Source of the DNA: Kitasatospora sp. A2-31
GTDB lineage: Bacteria; Actinomycetota; Actinomycetes; Streptomycetales; Streptomycetaceae
DNA length: 64,000 nucleotides
NCBI RefSeq assembly: GCF_022288725.1
Contig: NZ_JAKNTA010000005.1
Span: 285,658-349,657 of the forward strand
Direction: 5' to 3'
Numbering within the stretch: the stretch's first letter is position 1; every line of letters begins with the position of its first letter. Shown one piece after another: positions 24,378 to 32,671 of this stretch. The translations under genes were made by a program, and so were the position numbers. The notes under the pieces were generated by a model. It ran no database searches and was not told the DNA's origin. It was given only the letters and a program-made list of their open reading frames with translations.

Positions 24378-24710
24378 CTACGGCACGGAGATCTGCTGGG
24401 TCCGGTTCGCTCCGATCACCTCGATGCCCCTGGTCCCGAGGACGCCGTCCAGCGGCAGGGACACGGTGTACGGGGCGGTGGCGGGGATCCCGATGCCGGG
24501 CAGCGAGCCGACGACCTCGATGCCCCAGTAGACCGGCCGCTCGATGTAGACCCGCGGCGACAGGCGGACCGTCATGTTCTGGTAGGGCATGACCCCGTTC
24601 ACGATGAGGATGAAGGTGCCCGGCACGATCCCCGGGACGACCTGCGCCTCGTCGAAGTCGATGATGCGCACGGACTCCGGCGCCGGCAGATCCGTGTAGT
24701 TCTCGACCAT
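24378..24710 (-). CDS. Small orphan protein, probably beta-sandwich
   Basis: A 110-residue protein with no signal peptide or membrane helix. It alternates short hydrophobic strands and turns (FILIVNGVMPYQ, YIERPVYWGIEVVG, VSLPLDGVLG), suggesting a beta-rich fold. I do not recognise the family. The ATG at 24710 is preferred because AAAGGG lies 7 bases upstream; a longer frame from 24779 lacks a ribosome site and crosses a palindrome. Its Ile/Val/Tyr-rich composition differs from the Ala/Arg-rich neighbours. It lies in its own unit between the GNAT gene and the esterase. Confidence 0.6.
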   Translation of the reverse strand: MVENYTDLPAPESVRIIDFDEAQVVPGIVPGTFILIVNGVMPYQNMTVRLSPRVYIERPVYWGIEVVGSLPGIGIPATAPYTVSLPLDGVLGTRGIEVIGANRTQQISVP

Positions 24711-24729
24711 GATCAGCCCTTTCGTCGGT

Positions 24730-24739
24730 GTGACGTCAC
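24730..24739. promoter_or_regulatory. Palindrome GTGACGTCAC upstream of the orphan gene
   Basis: A perfect 10-bp palindrome 20 bases upstream of the orphan gene's ATG on the minus strand, followed by a related half (TGTCAC). Possible operator; short enough to occur by chance. Confidence 0.3.
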
Positions 24740-24852
24740 CTGTCACCTCGTCGACGCAGACTAGTTGACGATCGCCCACGAACCATGGGGCAACACGCCC
24801 GCCCGGCGGGTCGGCCCGCCGGGGTGCGGCGCCCGGCCCCGCCTCGGCCGCG

Positions 24853-26049
24853 TCAGGCGCCGGCGGGCCGGACCTCCCGCTCGGGCGAGCCCAGCAGGTG
24901 GATCAGGCCGTCGGCCAGTCCGCCGCGCCAACAGGCGTAGTCGTGGCCGCCGTTGAACTCGCGGTACTCGACGTCGTAGCCGCGGGCCACCAGGACGTCC
25001 CGGAGGTGGCGGTTCTGCGTGAGCAGCATCCACTCCTGCAGGCCGACCTCGACCCAGAACCGGGCCTCCCGGCGCTGCTCCGCCGCGAACTGCCTGGTCA
25101 GCCACTCGCTGCCGGCGTCGAACTCCGTCCCGTCCGGCCACCAGAACGAGCCGGACTGGCAGAGCGCGTTGCCGAACCGGTCCGGCCGGCGGAAGGCGGC
25201 GAACGCGGCGGTCAGGCCGCCCGCGCTCTGACCGGCGACCACCGTGCGGTCCGGCGCCAGCGCCGTGCCGTGCTCGGCGGCGGCCCACGGCAGCAGCCGG
25301 TCGGCGAGGAGGTCGACGAAGCCGGGGTTGCAGTTCAGGTCCTCCGGGCGGCCCGGGCCCATGGTGTGGACGAGCAGGGTCGTGGTCGGCGGGATCGCGC
25401 GGTCCGCGGCGAGGTTGTCCAGGGTGTCGCCGACGGCCAGCACCTCGCCCCACATCTCGCCGTCCAGCAGCACCAGGACGGGCAGCGGCCCGTCGCCGGC
25501 CCCGGCCCCGGCGGGGAGGTGGACGTCCACCCGGCGCCCCGCCACCTCGGCCGCCAGGGTCCGCCCGCGCGGCACGCCGGCGCGCCGCCGGGCGTACGGC
25601 TGGGCGGGGGCGTCCGGCAGGCTGAGCACCGAGGACGGCCGGCGGCCGTCGCGCGCGGGCAGCTGCGGGCCGCGGGCGAGCGGGTCGGGGCGGGCGCCGT
25701 CCAGGACGCGGAGCCAGTCGGCGCGCGCCGTGCCCGGCACGGCACCCCGCACCGGGTACAGCTGGTACGAGGCCCGGTGGTCGGCGCGCAGCCGGTAGGT
25801 GTGGGACCAGCCGCCCGGCCGGCGCCGCATCAGGTGCGGGGCGAGGTCGTCGGCGTGCCGGTCCCTGTCGGTGACGGTGTGGAGGAGGGCGAGCACGGCG
25901 TCGGGGGGATCGCCGGCCGGCTCGTCGCGGTGGACGAAGGTGACCAGCCGGTAGGCCGGGTCGTCCGGGTCCGGGTCCACCAGCGGCGCGCCCTCGGCGG
26001 CGACGCGGGCCCAGAACTCCTCGTCGGAGGGCGGGACGTGGTTCTGCAC
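24853..26049 (-). CDS. fes: Enterochelin esterase-like ferri-siderophore hydrolase
   Basis: A 398-residue alpha/beta hydrolase predicted to open the threonine trilactone of the imported ferric siderophore so that iron can be released in the cytoplasm. The N-terminal 150 residues match the Fes/IroD lid domain (GWSHTYRLRADHRASYQLYP). The catalytic domain shows the nucleophile elbow GQSAGG near residue 270, a GSFWWPDG segment, and the His in NGGHDYACWR near 370. No signal peptide, consistent with cytoplasmic action. It sits 18 bp after the permease gene, whose iron box would also control it. The ester-linked substrate agrees with the Thr-module NRPS at 8460. Confidence 0.92.
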   Translation of the reverse strand: MQNHVPPSDEEFWARVAAEGAPLVDPDPDDPAYRLVTFVHRDEPAGDPPDAVLALLHTVTDRDRHADDLAPHLMRRRPGGWSHTYRLRADHRASYQLYPVRGAVPGTARADWLRVLDGARPDPLARGPQLPARDGRRPSSVLSLPDAPAQPYARRRAGVPRGRTLAAEVAGRRVDVHLPAGAGAGDGPLPVLVLLDGEMWGEVLAVGDTLDNLAADRAIPPTTTLLVHTMGPGRPEDLNCNPGFVDLLADRLLPWAAAEHGTALAPDRTVVAGQSAGGLTAAFAAFRRPDRFGNALCQSGSFWWPDGTEFDAGSEWLTRQFAAEQRREARFWVEVGLQEWMLLTQNRHLRDVLVARGYDVEYREFNGGHDYACWRGGLADGLIHLLGSPEREVRPAGA

Positions 26050-26067
26050 GGTGGTGACTCCTAGGGA

Positions 26068-28311
26068 TCAGGCGGGGTTGCCCTTGCGGCCGAGCAGCAC
26101 CCAGAGCAGGAAGGGGCCGCCGAGCACGGTGGTGACGATGCCGACCGGGATCTCGACGCCGTCGATCAGCACCCGGCCGAGGGTGTCGGCGAGCACGATC
26201 AGCACCGCGCCGACCAGTGCGGAGCCGAGCACCGGGACGCGGGCGGGCCCGGCAAGCCGCCCGGCGATCACCGGGGCGGCCAGCGCGACGAAGCCGACCG
26301 GGCCGCAGACGCCGACCGCGAGGCCGGCCAGGGCGACGGCCAGCAGCAGGCAGGCGAGCCGCACCCGGGCCGGGTCGACGCCGAGCGAGGACGCCACGTC
26401 GTCGTCGAAGCGCAGCACCGCCAGGCGGCGGGCGGCGACCAGCGCGAGCGGGACGAGGACGGCCAGCCCGACCAGGACCGGCGTGGCCACCTCCTGGTCG
26501 CGGCCGTTGAGACTGCCGGAGGTCCAGACGTAGAGCGATCCGGCCGAGTTGAGCGAGCGGCGGGCCATCGCCACCTGGATGACCGCCGAGGCGAGGGCTG
26601 ACATCGCGAGGCCGACGACCAACACCCGGTAGCCGCGGGCGCCGAGCCCGCCGGAGACCACGGTGACCACGGCGACGGCGGCGAGCGCGCCGACCGGCCC
26701 GGCCCACCAGGCGCCGAACGCGCCCGAGGCGGTGACCGAGATCAGCACGGCGGCGGTCGCGCCGTCGTTGACGCCGAGCAGTTCGGGGGTGGCGAGCCGG
26801 TTGCGGGCGAGCGTCTGGGTGAGGCAGCCGGCCAGGCCGAGCGCTGCGCCGGCGGCGATGCCCGCGACGATCCGGCCGAGCCGGAACCTCTGCACCAGCA
26901 GGACGTCGAGCCGGTCGCCGTAGCCGAAGACCGCCCGGAAGGTGCGGCCGAGGTCGAGATCGCTCTGACCGGCGTGCGCGGCGACGACGACGGCGGCGAG
27001 CAGCGCGCCCGCCAGGCCGAGCGCGGCCAGCGCGGAGCGGCGGGGGACCAGCACCGAGAGCGCGCCGCGCCGCAGCACCACGTCCGGCCGGGGCGACCGG
27101 GCGGTCTCCTTCCGCCGTCCGGGGGCGGACCCGTCGGGCGCGGTGTCGGTCATCCCGAGCGCGGCCGTCCGCCGGGAGCGGACGATGGCGATCAGGGCGG
27201 GCGCGCCGATCAGCGCGACGATCACGGAGACCGGCGCCTCGAACGGACGGGCCACCACGCGGGCCAGCACGTCGGCTCCGGTCAGGACGGAGGCGCCGAC
27301 CAGGCCGGCGAGCAGGGTGAGCCGGCCGAGCCGCGGGCCGGCGGCGGCGCGGGCGAGGAAGCCGGCCAGCAGGCCGAGGAAGGAGATCGGGCCGGCCAGG
27401 GCGACCGCCGACGCGGTGAGCAGGGTGACGGCGGTGGCGACCGCCGCCCGGGTGGCGCCGGGCCGGTGGCCCAAGCCCCGGGCGAGGTCGTCGCCCAGTG
27501 CGAGTGCGGAGAGCGGGCGGGTGGTCGCCGCGGCCGCCAGGAAGCCGACGCCGAGTACCGGGGCGAGCTGGCGCAATGTCGTCCAGCCCTCCACGCCGGC
27601 CAGCGAGCCGAGCACCCAGACCCGGTACCGGTCGTACGCCTCGGGGGAGTTGACGATCAGCACACCGGTCAGTCCGCCGAAGGTCGCGCCGACGGCGGAG
27701 CCGCCGAGCACCAGGCGCACCGGCGAGCCGCCGCCCCGGCCGCCGGAGAAGGCCAGCACGGTCCCGCTGGCGAGGACGGCCCCGCCGAAGGCGAAGACGA
27801 GGTAGGCGTAGCTGCTCTGCACGCCGAGGACGGCGATGCCGAGGACGACGCCGAGCGAGGCGCCCGCATTGACGCCGAGCAGGCCGGTCTCGGCGAGCGG
27901 ATTGCGGGTGACGCACTGGAGTTGGGCGCCGGCGACCCCGAGCGCGCCGCCGACCAGCAGGGCGGTGAGGGTGCGCGGCAGGCGCAGGTCGCCGACGACC
28001 AGGGCGAGCCGGCTGTCGGCGCGGGCGCCGCCGCGGTCGAGCAGGTAGTCGAGCACCCGGGCGGGGCCGACCTCGCCGGCGCCCACGCAGAGCGAGAGCG
28101 CGGTGAGCGCGAGCAGGACGGCGAGGACTCCGCCGACGGTGAGCCAGGCGGTGCGGGGGCCGCTTCGTGCGTCGCCCCGCGTCGCCGCCGGCGGTGCGGA
28201 CGGGCCGGCGGCGGGGGCGGGGTTCCGGGCGTCGGAGGCGGGGCCGGCGGCGGGGGCGGTGTCCGGGCCGGTTCGGGGCGGTTCGGCGGCACCCACTTGC
28301 GACAAGGTCAT
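26068..28311 (-). CDS. Fused double FecCD-type ferri-siderophore ABC permease
   Basis: A 747-residue fusion of two FecCD/BtuC permease units (about 55-390 and 405-745), each with some nine to ten helices. Both halves repeat the family segments: RNPLAETGLLGVNAG in the first half and RNRLATPELLGVNDG in the second. The arrangement equals FhuB, so one polypeptide forms the whole membrane channel. The ATG at 28311 overlaps the iron box, leaving almost no leader, so the message may be leaderless. An internal GTG five codons later is the alternative. It is divergent from the binding protein and ATPase genes and followed by the esterase. Confidence 0.93.
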   Translation of the reverse strand: MTLSQVGAAEPPRTGPDTAPAAGPASDARNPAPAAGPSAPPAATRGDARSGPRTAWLTVGGVLAVLLALTALSLCVGAGEVGPARVLDYLLDRGGARADSRLALVVGDLRLPRTLTALLVGGALGVAGAQLQCVTRNPLAETGLLGVNAGASLGVVLGIAVLGVQSSYAYLVFAFGGAVLASGTVLAFSGGRGGGSPVRLVLGGSAVGATFGGLTGVLIVNSPEAYDRYRVWVLGSLAGVEGWTTLRQLAPVLGVGFLAAAATTRPLSALALGDDLARGLGHRPGATRAAVATAVTLLTASAVALAGPISFLGLLAGFLARAAAGPRLGRLTLLAGLVGASVLTGADVLARVVARPFEAPVSVIVALIGAPALIAIVRSRRTAALGMTDTAPDGSAPGRRKETARSPRPDVVLRRGALSVLVPRRSALAALGLAGALLAAVVVAAHAGQSDLDLGRTFRAVFGYGDRLDVLLVQRFRLGRIVAGIAAGAALGLAGCLTQTLARNRLATPELLGVNDGATAAVLISVTASGAFGAWWAGPVGALAAVAVVTVVSGGLGARGYRVLVVGLAMSALASAVIQVAMARRSLNSAGSLYVWTSGSLNGRDQEVATPVLVGLAVLVPLALVAARRLAVLRFDDDVASSLGVDPARVRLACLLLAVALAGLAVGVCGPVGFVALAAPVIAGRLAGPARVPVLGSALVGAVLIVLADTLGRVLIDGVEIPVGIVTTVLGGPFLLWVLLGRKGNPA

Positions 28312-28329
28312 AAGGTAAGGCTAACCTAA
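28311..28329. promoter_or_regulatory. Iron box in the divergent uptake promoter
   Basis: TAAGGTAAGGCTAACCTAA matches the consensus at 17 of 19 positions. It touches the start codon of the permease on one side and lies 90 bp before the binding-protein gene on the other. One site may serve both directions. Confidence 0.9.
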
Positions 28330-28419
28330 TGGCCATTGCGTTCCGACGGCCGTCCGGCCCTGCACCGATTGCCGCGGCCCGGCCCGACTCCCCTGCAACA
28401 CCCCTGCCCGGAGGCACTC

Positions 28420-29439
28420 ATGTCGACCGCCCAGAGCCCGCTCCCCCTCGTCCGCCGCCGGGCGGTCCAGGCGCTGGCCGCCACCGGGGCGGCCGCGCTC
28501 CTGCTCACCGGCTGCGGTTCGTCCGGCTCCTCCGAGAAGGCGCCCTCCGACAAGGGCTCCGCGTCCGGCAGCCCGGCCGCGGCCGCCGGCGGCAAGCGGA
28601 CCGTCAAGGACGCCACCGGCAGGGCCGTCGAGATCCCCGCCGAGCCCCGGCGCGTCGTCACCCTCACCCAGGAGGACCTGGACGCGGTGCTCGCCCTCGG
28701 GATCGAGCCGGTCGGCATCACCAACGGCCAGGGCCTGGCCGAGCCGCCCGCCTACCTGAAGGACAGGGTCCGGGGCGTCCCGGTGGTCGGCAACCTGCTG
28801 CAGCCCGTGATGGACAAGGTGATCGCCGCCAAGCCGGACCTGATCCTGGCCGGCGACATGCAGGACGAGCAGGTGCTCAAGCAGCTGCGCGAGATCACCC
28901 CGGCCACGCTGGTCACGATGGCGCCGACCGACGACTGGAAGCTCTCCTTCCGCGGCATCGGAAACGCCGTCAACAAGCTGGACCAGGCGAACAAGGTCAT
29001 CGCCGACTACGACGCGAAGGCCGCCAGGGCCGGTGGCGAGCTCGGCGCCGCCAAGGGCGCCGCGGTCTCCATCGTCCGCTGGAACCCGACCGGGCCGAGC
29101 TGGATGGAGAAGAGGCAGTTCGCCAGCGGCGTCGCCCTGGACATGGGCCTGACCCGCCCGAAGGCGCAGGACAAGGACGGCAACGCACACACCCCGGCGC
29201 TCAGCCTGGAGAAGATCAACGAGATCGACGGCGACTGGCTGTTCCTCTCCACCCTCACCGACGACGGCAGGGCCGCGCTGAAGGACGTCCAGTCCAAGCC
29301 CGCCTACCAGGAGCTGGGCGCGGTGAAGAACAACCACACCGTCACCGTGGACGGCTCGGTCTGGTCCACCCGTGGCGGTCCGCTCGCCGCGGACGTGGTC
29401 ATCGGCGACATCGGCAAGGCGCTCGGCGCCAGGTCCTGA
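28420..29439 (+). CDS. Ferri-siderophore-binding lipoprotein
   Basis: A 339-residue helical-backbone binding protein. It has a twin-Arg-like charged start, a hydrophobic stretch and lipobox LLTGC, then a Ser/Gly/Ala linker to about residue 58. The mature part starts VKDATGRAVEIP, typical of FepB/FhuD-type receptors. GGAGG precedes the ATG by 5 bases. It delivers the iron-loaded catechol siderophore to the fused permease encoded divergently. The ATPase gene follows 43 bp later. Confidence 0.92.
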   Translation: MSTAQSPLPLVRRRAVQALAATGAAALLLTGCGSSGSSEKAPSDKGSASGSPAAAAGGKRTVKDATGRAVEIPAEPRRVVTLTQEDLDAVLALGIEPVGITNGQGLAEPPAYLKDRVRGVPVVGNLLQPVMDKVIAAKPDLILAGDMQDEQVLKQLREITPATLVTMAPTDDWKLSFRGIGNAVNKLDQANKVIADYDAKAARAGGELGAAKGAAVSIVRWNPTGPSWMEKRQFASGVALDMGLTRPKAQDKDGNAHTPALSLEKINEIDGDWLFLSTLTDDGRAALKDVQSKPAYQELGAVKNNHTVTVDGSVWSTRGGPLAADVVIGDIGKALGARS

Positions 29440-29482
29440 CCGGCGGCCGGCCGGCATCGGCTCCCATCATGAGGAGGACGCC

Positions 29483-30277
29483 ATGGAGTTGACGGTCGAA
29501 GGGCTCACGGCGGGCTACGGCCCGGGGCGCCCGGTGCTGAACGGGATCGACCTCGTCCTGCCCGCCGGACGGGTGGTGGCGATCGTCGGCCCGAACGGCT
29601 GCGGCAAGTCCACCCTGCTGCGCTCGATCGCCCGGCTGCACCGGCCCGACGCCGGGCGGGTGCTGGTCGGCGGCGAGGACGTCTGGCGGCTGCGTCCGCG
29701 CCGGGCCGCGCACCGGGTCGCCCTGCTCCCGCAGAGCCCGCAGGCGCCCGAGGCGGTCACCGTGGCCGGGCTGGTCCGGTACGGCCGCCACCCGCACCAG
29801 GGCCTCTTCCGCCAGTGGTCGGCGGAGGACGAGCGGCTCACCGCCGAGGCGCTGCGCGCCACCGGTGTCGACGCCTTCGCCGACCGCCGCCTGGACCGGC
29901 TCTCGGGCGGCCAGCGGCAGCGCTGCTGGCTGGCCATGGTGCTCGCACAGGACGCGCCGGTGGTCCTGCTCGACGAGCCCACCAGCGCGCTCGACCTCGG
30001 CCACGCCGTCGAGGTGCTGGAGCTGGTGCGCGAGGTCGCGGCGGGCGGGCGCACCGTCGTCATGGTGCTGCACGACCTCGCGGCCGCCGCCCGGTACGCG
30101 GACCTGGTGGTCGCGATGCGGGACGGCGGGGTCGTCGCGTGCGGCGCGCCGCGCGAGGTGGTGGACGCGCCGCTGGTCCGGGCCCTCTACGACGTCGACA
30201 GCGACGTGCTGGCCGCCCCTGGTGACGGCGCGCCGGTGATCGTGCCGCGGGCGGGCACCCGGGTGACCGCGGGCTGA
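29483..30277 (+). CDS. Ferri-siderophore ABC transporter ATPase (FepC/FecE type)
   Basis: A 264-residue nucleotide-binding subunit with Walker A GPNGCGKST near residue 37, a Q-loop in LLPQSPQAP, signature LSGGQRQR, Walker B VVLLDEPTSALD and the H-loop VLHDL. The segment VRYGRHPHQG after the Q-loop is typical of iron-chelate importers. GAGGAGG precedes the ATG. With the fused permease and binding lipoprotein it completes the importer. The operon appears to end here. Confidence 0.94.
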   Translation: MELTVEGLTAGYGPGRPVLNGIDLVLPAGRVVAIVGPNGCGKSTLLRSIARLHRPDAGRVLVGGEDVWRLRPRRAAHRVALLPQSPQAPEAVTVAGLVRYGRHPHQGLFRQWSAEDERLTAEALRATGVDAFADRRLDRLSGGQRQRCWLAMVLAQDAPVVLLDEPTSALDLGHAVEVLELVREVAAGGRTVVMVLHDLAAAARYADLVVAMRDGGVVACGAPREVVDAPLVRALYDVDSDVLAAPGDGAPVIVPRAGTRVTAG

Positions 30278-30426
30278 GGCGTCCGGACGGGGGGCGACGG
30301 AGGAGCGGGGGAGGGCCCTCCGCAGGCTCGGCGGCGGGTTGCCCGCCCGGTCGCGGGCCGATGTGGTGTCCTGGGTGGCGCCGCATCCGAACCCGCCCCG
30401 CTCGTTCCGCTCCGGGAGGCCCACCG

Positions 30427-31578
30427 GTGCTCCGCCGAACCGCCGTCGTGCTGCTCGCCCTCGTGCTGGGGCCGGTCGCGGCCGCGGGCTGCTCCTCCGC
30501 CGAGCCCGTACCCGGGACGCCCTCGACCGGCCCGACCGCCGCCTCCGCGCCGGCCTCCGCCCCCGTTCCCGCCTCGCCCGCCGCCACACCGTCGGTGGCG
30601 GTCCGGGGCACCGTCGCCGACGGCCTCCGGTCCCCCTGGGGCCTGGCGGTGCTGCCCGAGGGGGACCTGCTGGTCTCCGAGCGGGACGACGGGCGGATCC
30701 TCCGGATCGCGGCCGAGGGCGGTGCCAAGACCGAGGTCGGCACCGTTCCCGGCGTGGTCGCCGGCGGCGAGGGCGGGCTGCTGGGCCTGGCGCTGTCGCC
30801 CGGCTACCCGGCCGACCACCTGGTCTATGCCTACCTCAGCACCGCGGACGACAACCGCATCGTCCGCTTCCCCTACGATCCGTCGCGGCCGGCCGGGCGG
30901 CAACTCGGGGACCCGACAGTCGTCCTGACGGGCATTCCGCACGGCCCCCGGCACAACGGCGGCCGGATCGCCTTCGGCCCGGACGGCATGCTCTACGCGA
31001 CCACCGGCGACAGCAGCGACCGCGCCCTCGCGCAGGACCTGAACTCGCTCGGCGGCAAGATCCTCCGGGTCACCCCCGACGGCGCCCCCGCGCCCGGCAA
31101 CCCGTTCCCCAGATCACCCGTCTTCTCCTACGGCCACCGCAACGTCCAGGGGATCGCCTTCGACCCCCAGGGCAGGCTCTGGGCCTCGGAGTTCGGCGAG
31201 GACAACTGGGACGAGCTGAACCTCGTCCGGGCCGGCGGCAACTACGGCTGGCCGGAGGTCGAGGGGATCGGGGAGCGCCCGGGGTTCATCGACCCGGTGG
31301 TGCGGTGGCGCACCTCCGAGTCCTCCCCGAGCGGCATCGCGTACGCCGACGGCGCCGTCTGGGTCGCCGGGCTGCGCGGTACCAGCGTGTGGCGCGTGCC
31401 GCTCGACGGCGACCACCTCGCCGCCGCGCCGCAGGAGTTCTTCGACGGCGCCTACGGCCGGCTGCGCACCGTCGTCGCCGCCCCGGACGGCACGCTGCTG
31501 CTGATGACCGACAACACCGACGGCCGCGGCGACCCCCGCCCCGGCGACGACCGCATCCTCCGCCTCACCGTGTCGTAG
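30427..31578 (+). CDS. PQQ-type glucose/sorbosone dehydrogenase lipoprotein
   Basis: A 383-residue secreted lipoprotein (lipobox VAAAGC, then a 35-residue Pro/Ala/Ser linker). It has the six-bladed propeller motifs of soluble aldose dehydrogenases: SPWGLAVLPEG, HNGGRIAFGPDGMLY, YGHRNVQGIAFDP and GGNYGWPEVEG. Relatives oxidise aldoses with PQQ, but many actinobacterial members are untested. The GTG start has GGGAGG 6 bases upstream. It lies 150 bp after the uptake operon without an iron box of its own, so a link to iron is not shown. Confidence 0.88.
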   Translation: MLRRTAVVLLALVLGPVAAAGCSSAEPVPGTPSTGPTAASAPASAPVPASPAATPSVAVRGTVADGLRSPWGLAVLPEGDLLVSERDDGRILRIAAEGGAKTEVGTVPGVVAGGEGGLLGLALSPGYPADHLVYAYLSTADDNRIVRFPYDPSRPAGRQLGDPTVVLTGIPHGPRHNGGRIAFGPDGMLYATTGDSSDRALAQDLNSLGGKILRVTPDGAPAPGNPFPRSPVFSYGHRNVQGIAFDPQGRLWASEFGEDNWDELNLVRAGGNYGWPEVEGIGERPGFIDPVVRWRTSESSPSGIAYADGAVWVAGLRGTSVWRVPLDGDHLAAAPQEFFDGAYGRLRTVVAAPDGTLLLMTDNTDGRGDPRPGDDRILRLTVS

Positions 31579-31807
31579 GTGCGTCGGTCGTAGGTGCGTC
31601 GGCCACGCGGCGGCACCGGTACCGGCCTCCGCCCGCCGCGGGGCTCGGCGCCCGGGGGGCGCGTGGGTGCCGGCCGACCGTGATCGTTCACCCGTTCGAT
31701 GGGTTTGCATTCCGCCGCCGACCAGCGGCGAACCCCGGCGTCCGCGTTGTCAGTGTGTCCCGTTACGTTCCTCCCATCGCAGACCAGCAGCTGGGAGGAG
31801 AGCGGCC

Positions 31808-32671
31808 GTGGCGTGGGTGGAAGCGGGAGCGGGCGGCTATCAAGTCGCGCTCGACGAGGGGGGCAGGGTGGTGTGCCGCAACGCGGCCGGCCGCCGGTTG
31901 AAGTCGCTCCCGTCGAAGCTGAACGACGATCCGGTGGTCACCGGTCTGAAGCAGCTCACCGAATGGCTGGCCGCGCACCGGCGGCGCTGCCTGGAGGACG
32001 TCGAGCGGTGGATGGTCCGCTCGCTGCCGGTGCCGGCCGCCGTGATCACCGCCGTCTGGGCCGACGAGGCCTGGCAGGAGGTCCTGCGCGACCTCGTGGT
32101 CACCGGAGCCGACGGTTCGGTCACCGGGTTCCTGCGCGGCGCCGACGCCGAGCGCGGGCTGGGCCTGGTCGACCTCGACGGGGACACCGTCCGCCTGACC
32201 GACGGCGAGATCCGGATACCCCACCCCGTCCTCCTGGGCGACCTCGACGAGCTGCGCGAGTTCGCCGTCGAGCTGGGCGTCACCCAGCAGGTCCAGCAGC
32301 TGTACCGGGAGGTCTGGCACCGCCCGGACGCTGCCGACGCACCGACCGGCCACCAGGTCACCACCTACGCCGGCGGCCGCTACGCCGCGCTGCGCGACCT
32401 GCTCGGCCGGTGCGCCCGGCTCGGCTACCGGGTGCGCGGCGGCCACGCCGTCCTGCCGGTCGTCGAGGGCGGCGTCCCGATGGAGGCCCGGGTCTGGGTC
32501 GGCGACTACTACGAGTACGACGAGTGCGAGACCGGGGCACTCAGCTGGACCGGCCCGGACGGGAAGGTCCTGCCGCCGGCCGAGGTCGGGCCGGTCGCCT
32601 GGTCCGAGGGGATGCGGATGGCCGCCGCGCTGTACGCCGGCCGCACCGTCGAAGGGGAGGAAGCCGCATGA
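31808..32671 (+). CDS. DUF4132 domain protein (MolR/YehI-like C-terminal domain)
   Basis: A 287-residue cytoplasmic protein. The central part follows the DUF4132 pattern: a Trp-rich helix (WADEAWQEVLRDLVV), strand-turn repeats with GDTVRLTDGEIRIPHPVLLGD, then GVTQQVQQLYREVW, resembling the H-P...QP-x-QL-x-RE block of that family. GGGAGGAG precedes the GTG. It is the first gene of the four-gene unit and overlaps the next by ATGA. In E. coli a DUF4132 protein (YehI) also starts the yeh neighbourhood. Biochemical role unknown; possibly the substrate-recognition part of the MoxR machine. The domain call rests on by-eye similarity. Confidence 0.75.
   Translation: MAWVEAGAGGYQVALDEGGRVVCRNAAGRRLKSLPSKLNDDPVVTGLKQLTEWLAAHRRRCLEDVERWMVRSLPVPAAVITAVWADEAWQEVLRDLVVTGADGSVTGFLRGADAERGLGLVDLDGDTVRLTDGEIRIPHPVLLGDLDELREFAVELGVTQQVQQLYREVWHRPDAADAPTGHQVTTYAGGRYAALRDLLGRCARLGYRVRGGHAVLPVVEGGVPMEARVWVGDYYEYDECETGALSWTGPDGKVLPPAEVGPVAWSEGMRMAAALYAGRTVEGEEAA

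Noticed and set aside
23133..24764. A 543-residue plus-strand frame across the GNAT and orphan genes
   Set aside because: It is antisense to two better-supported genes and has no coherent domain. Only the short HemA-like segment, in a different frame, is of note.
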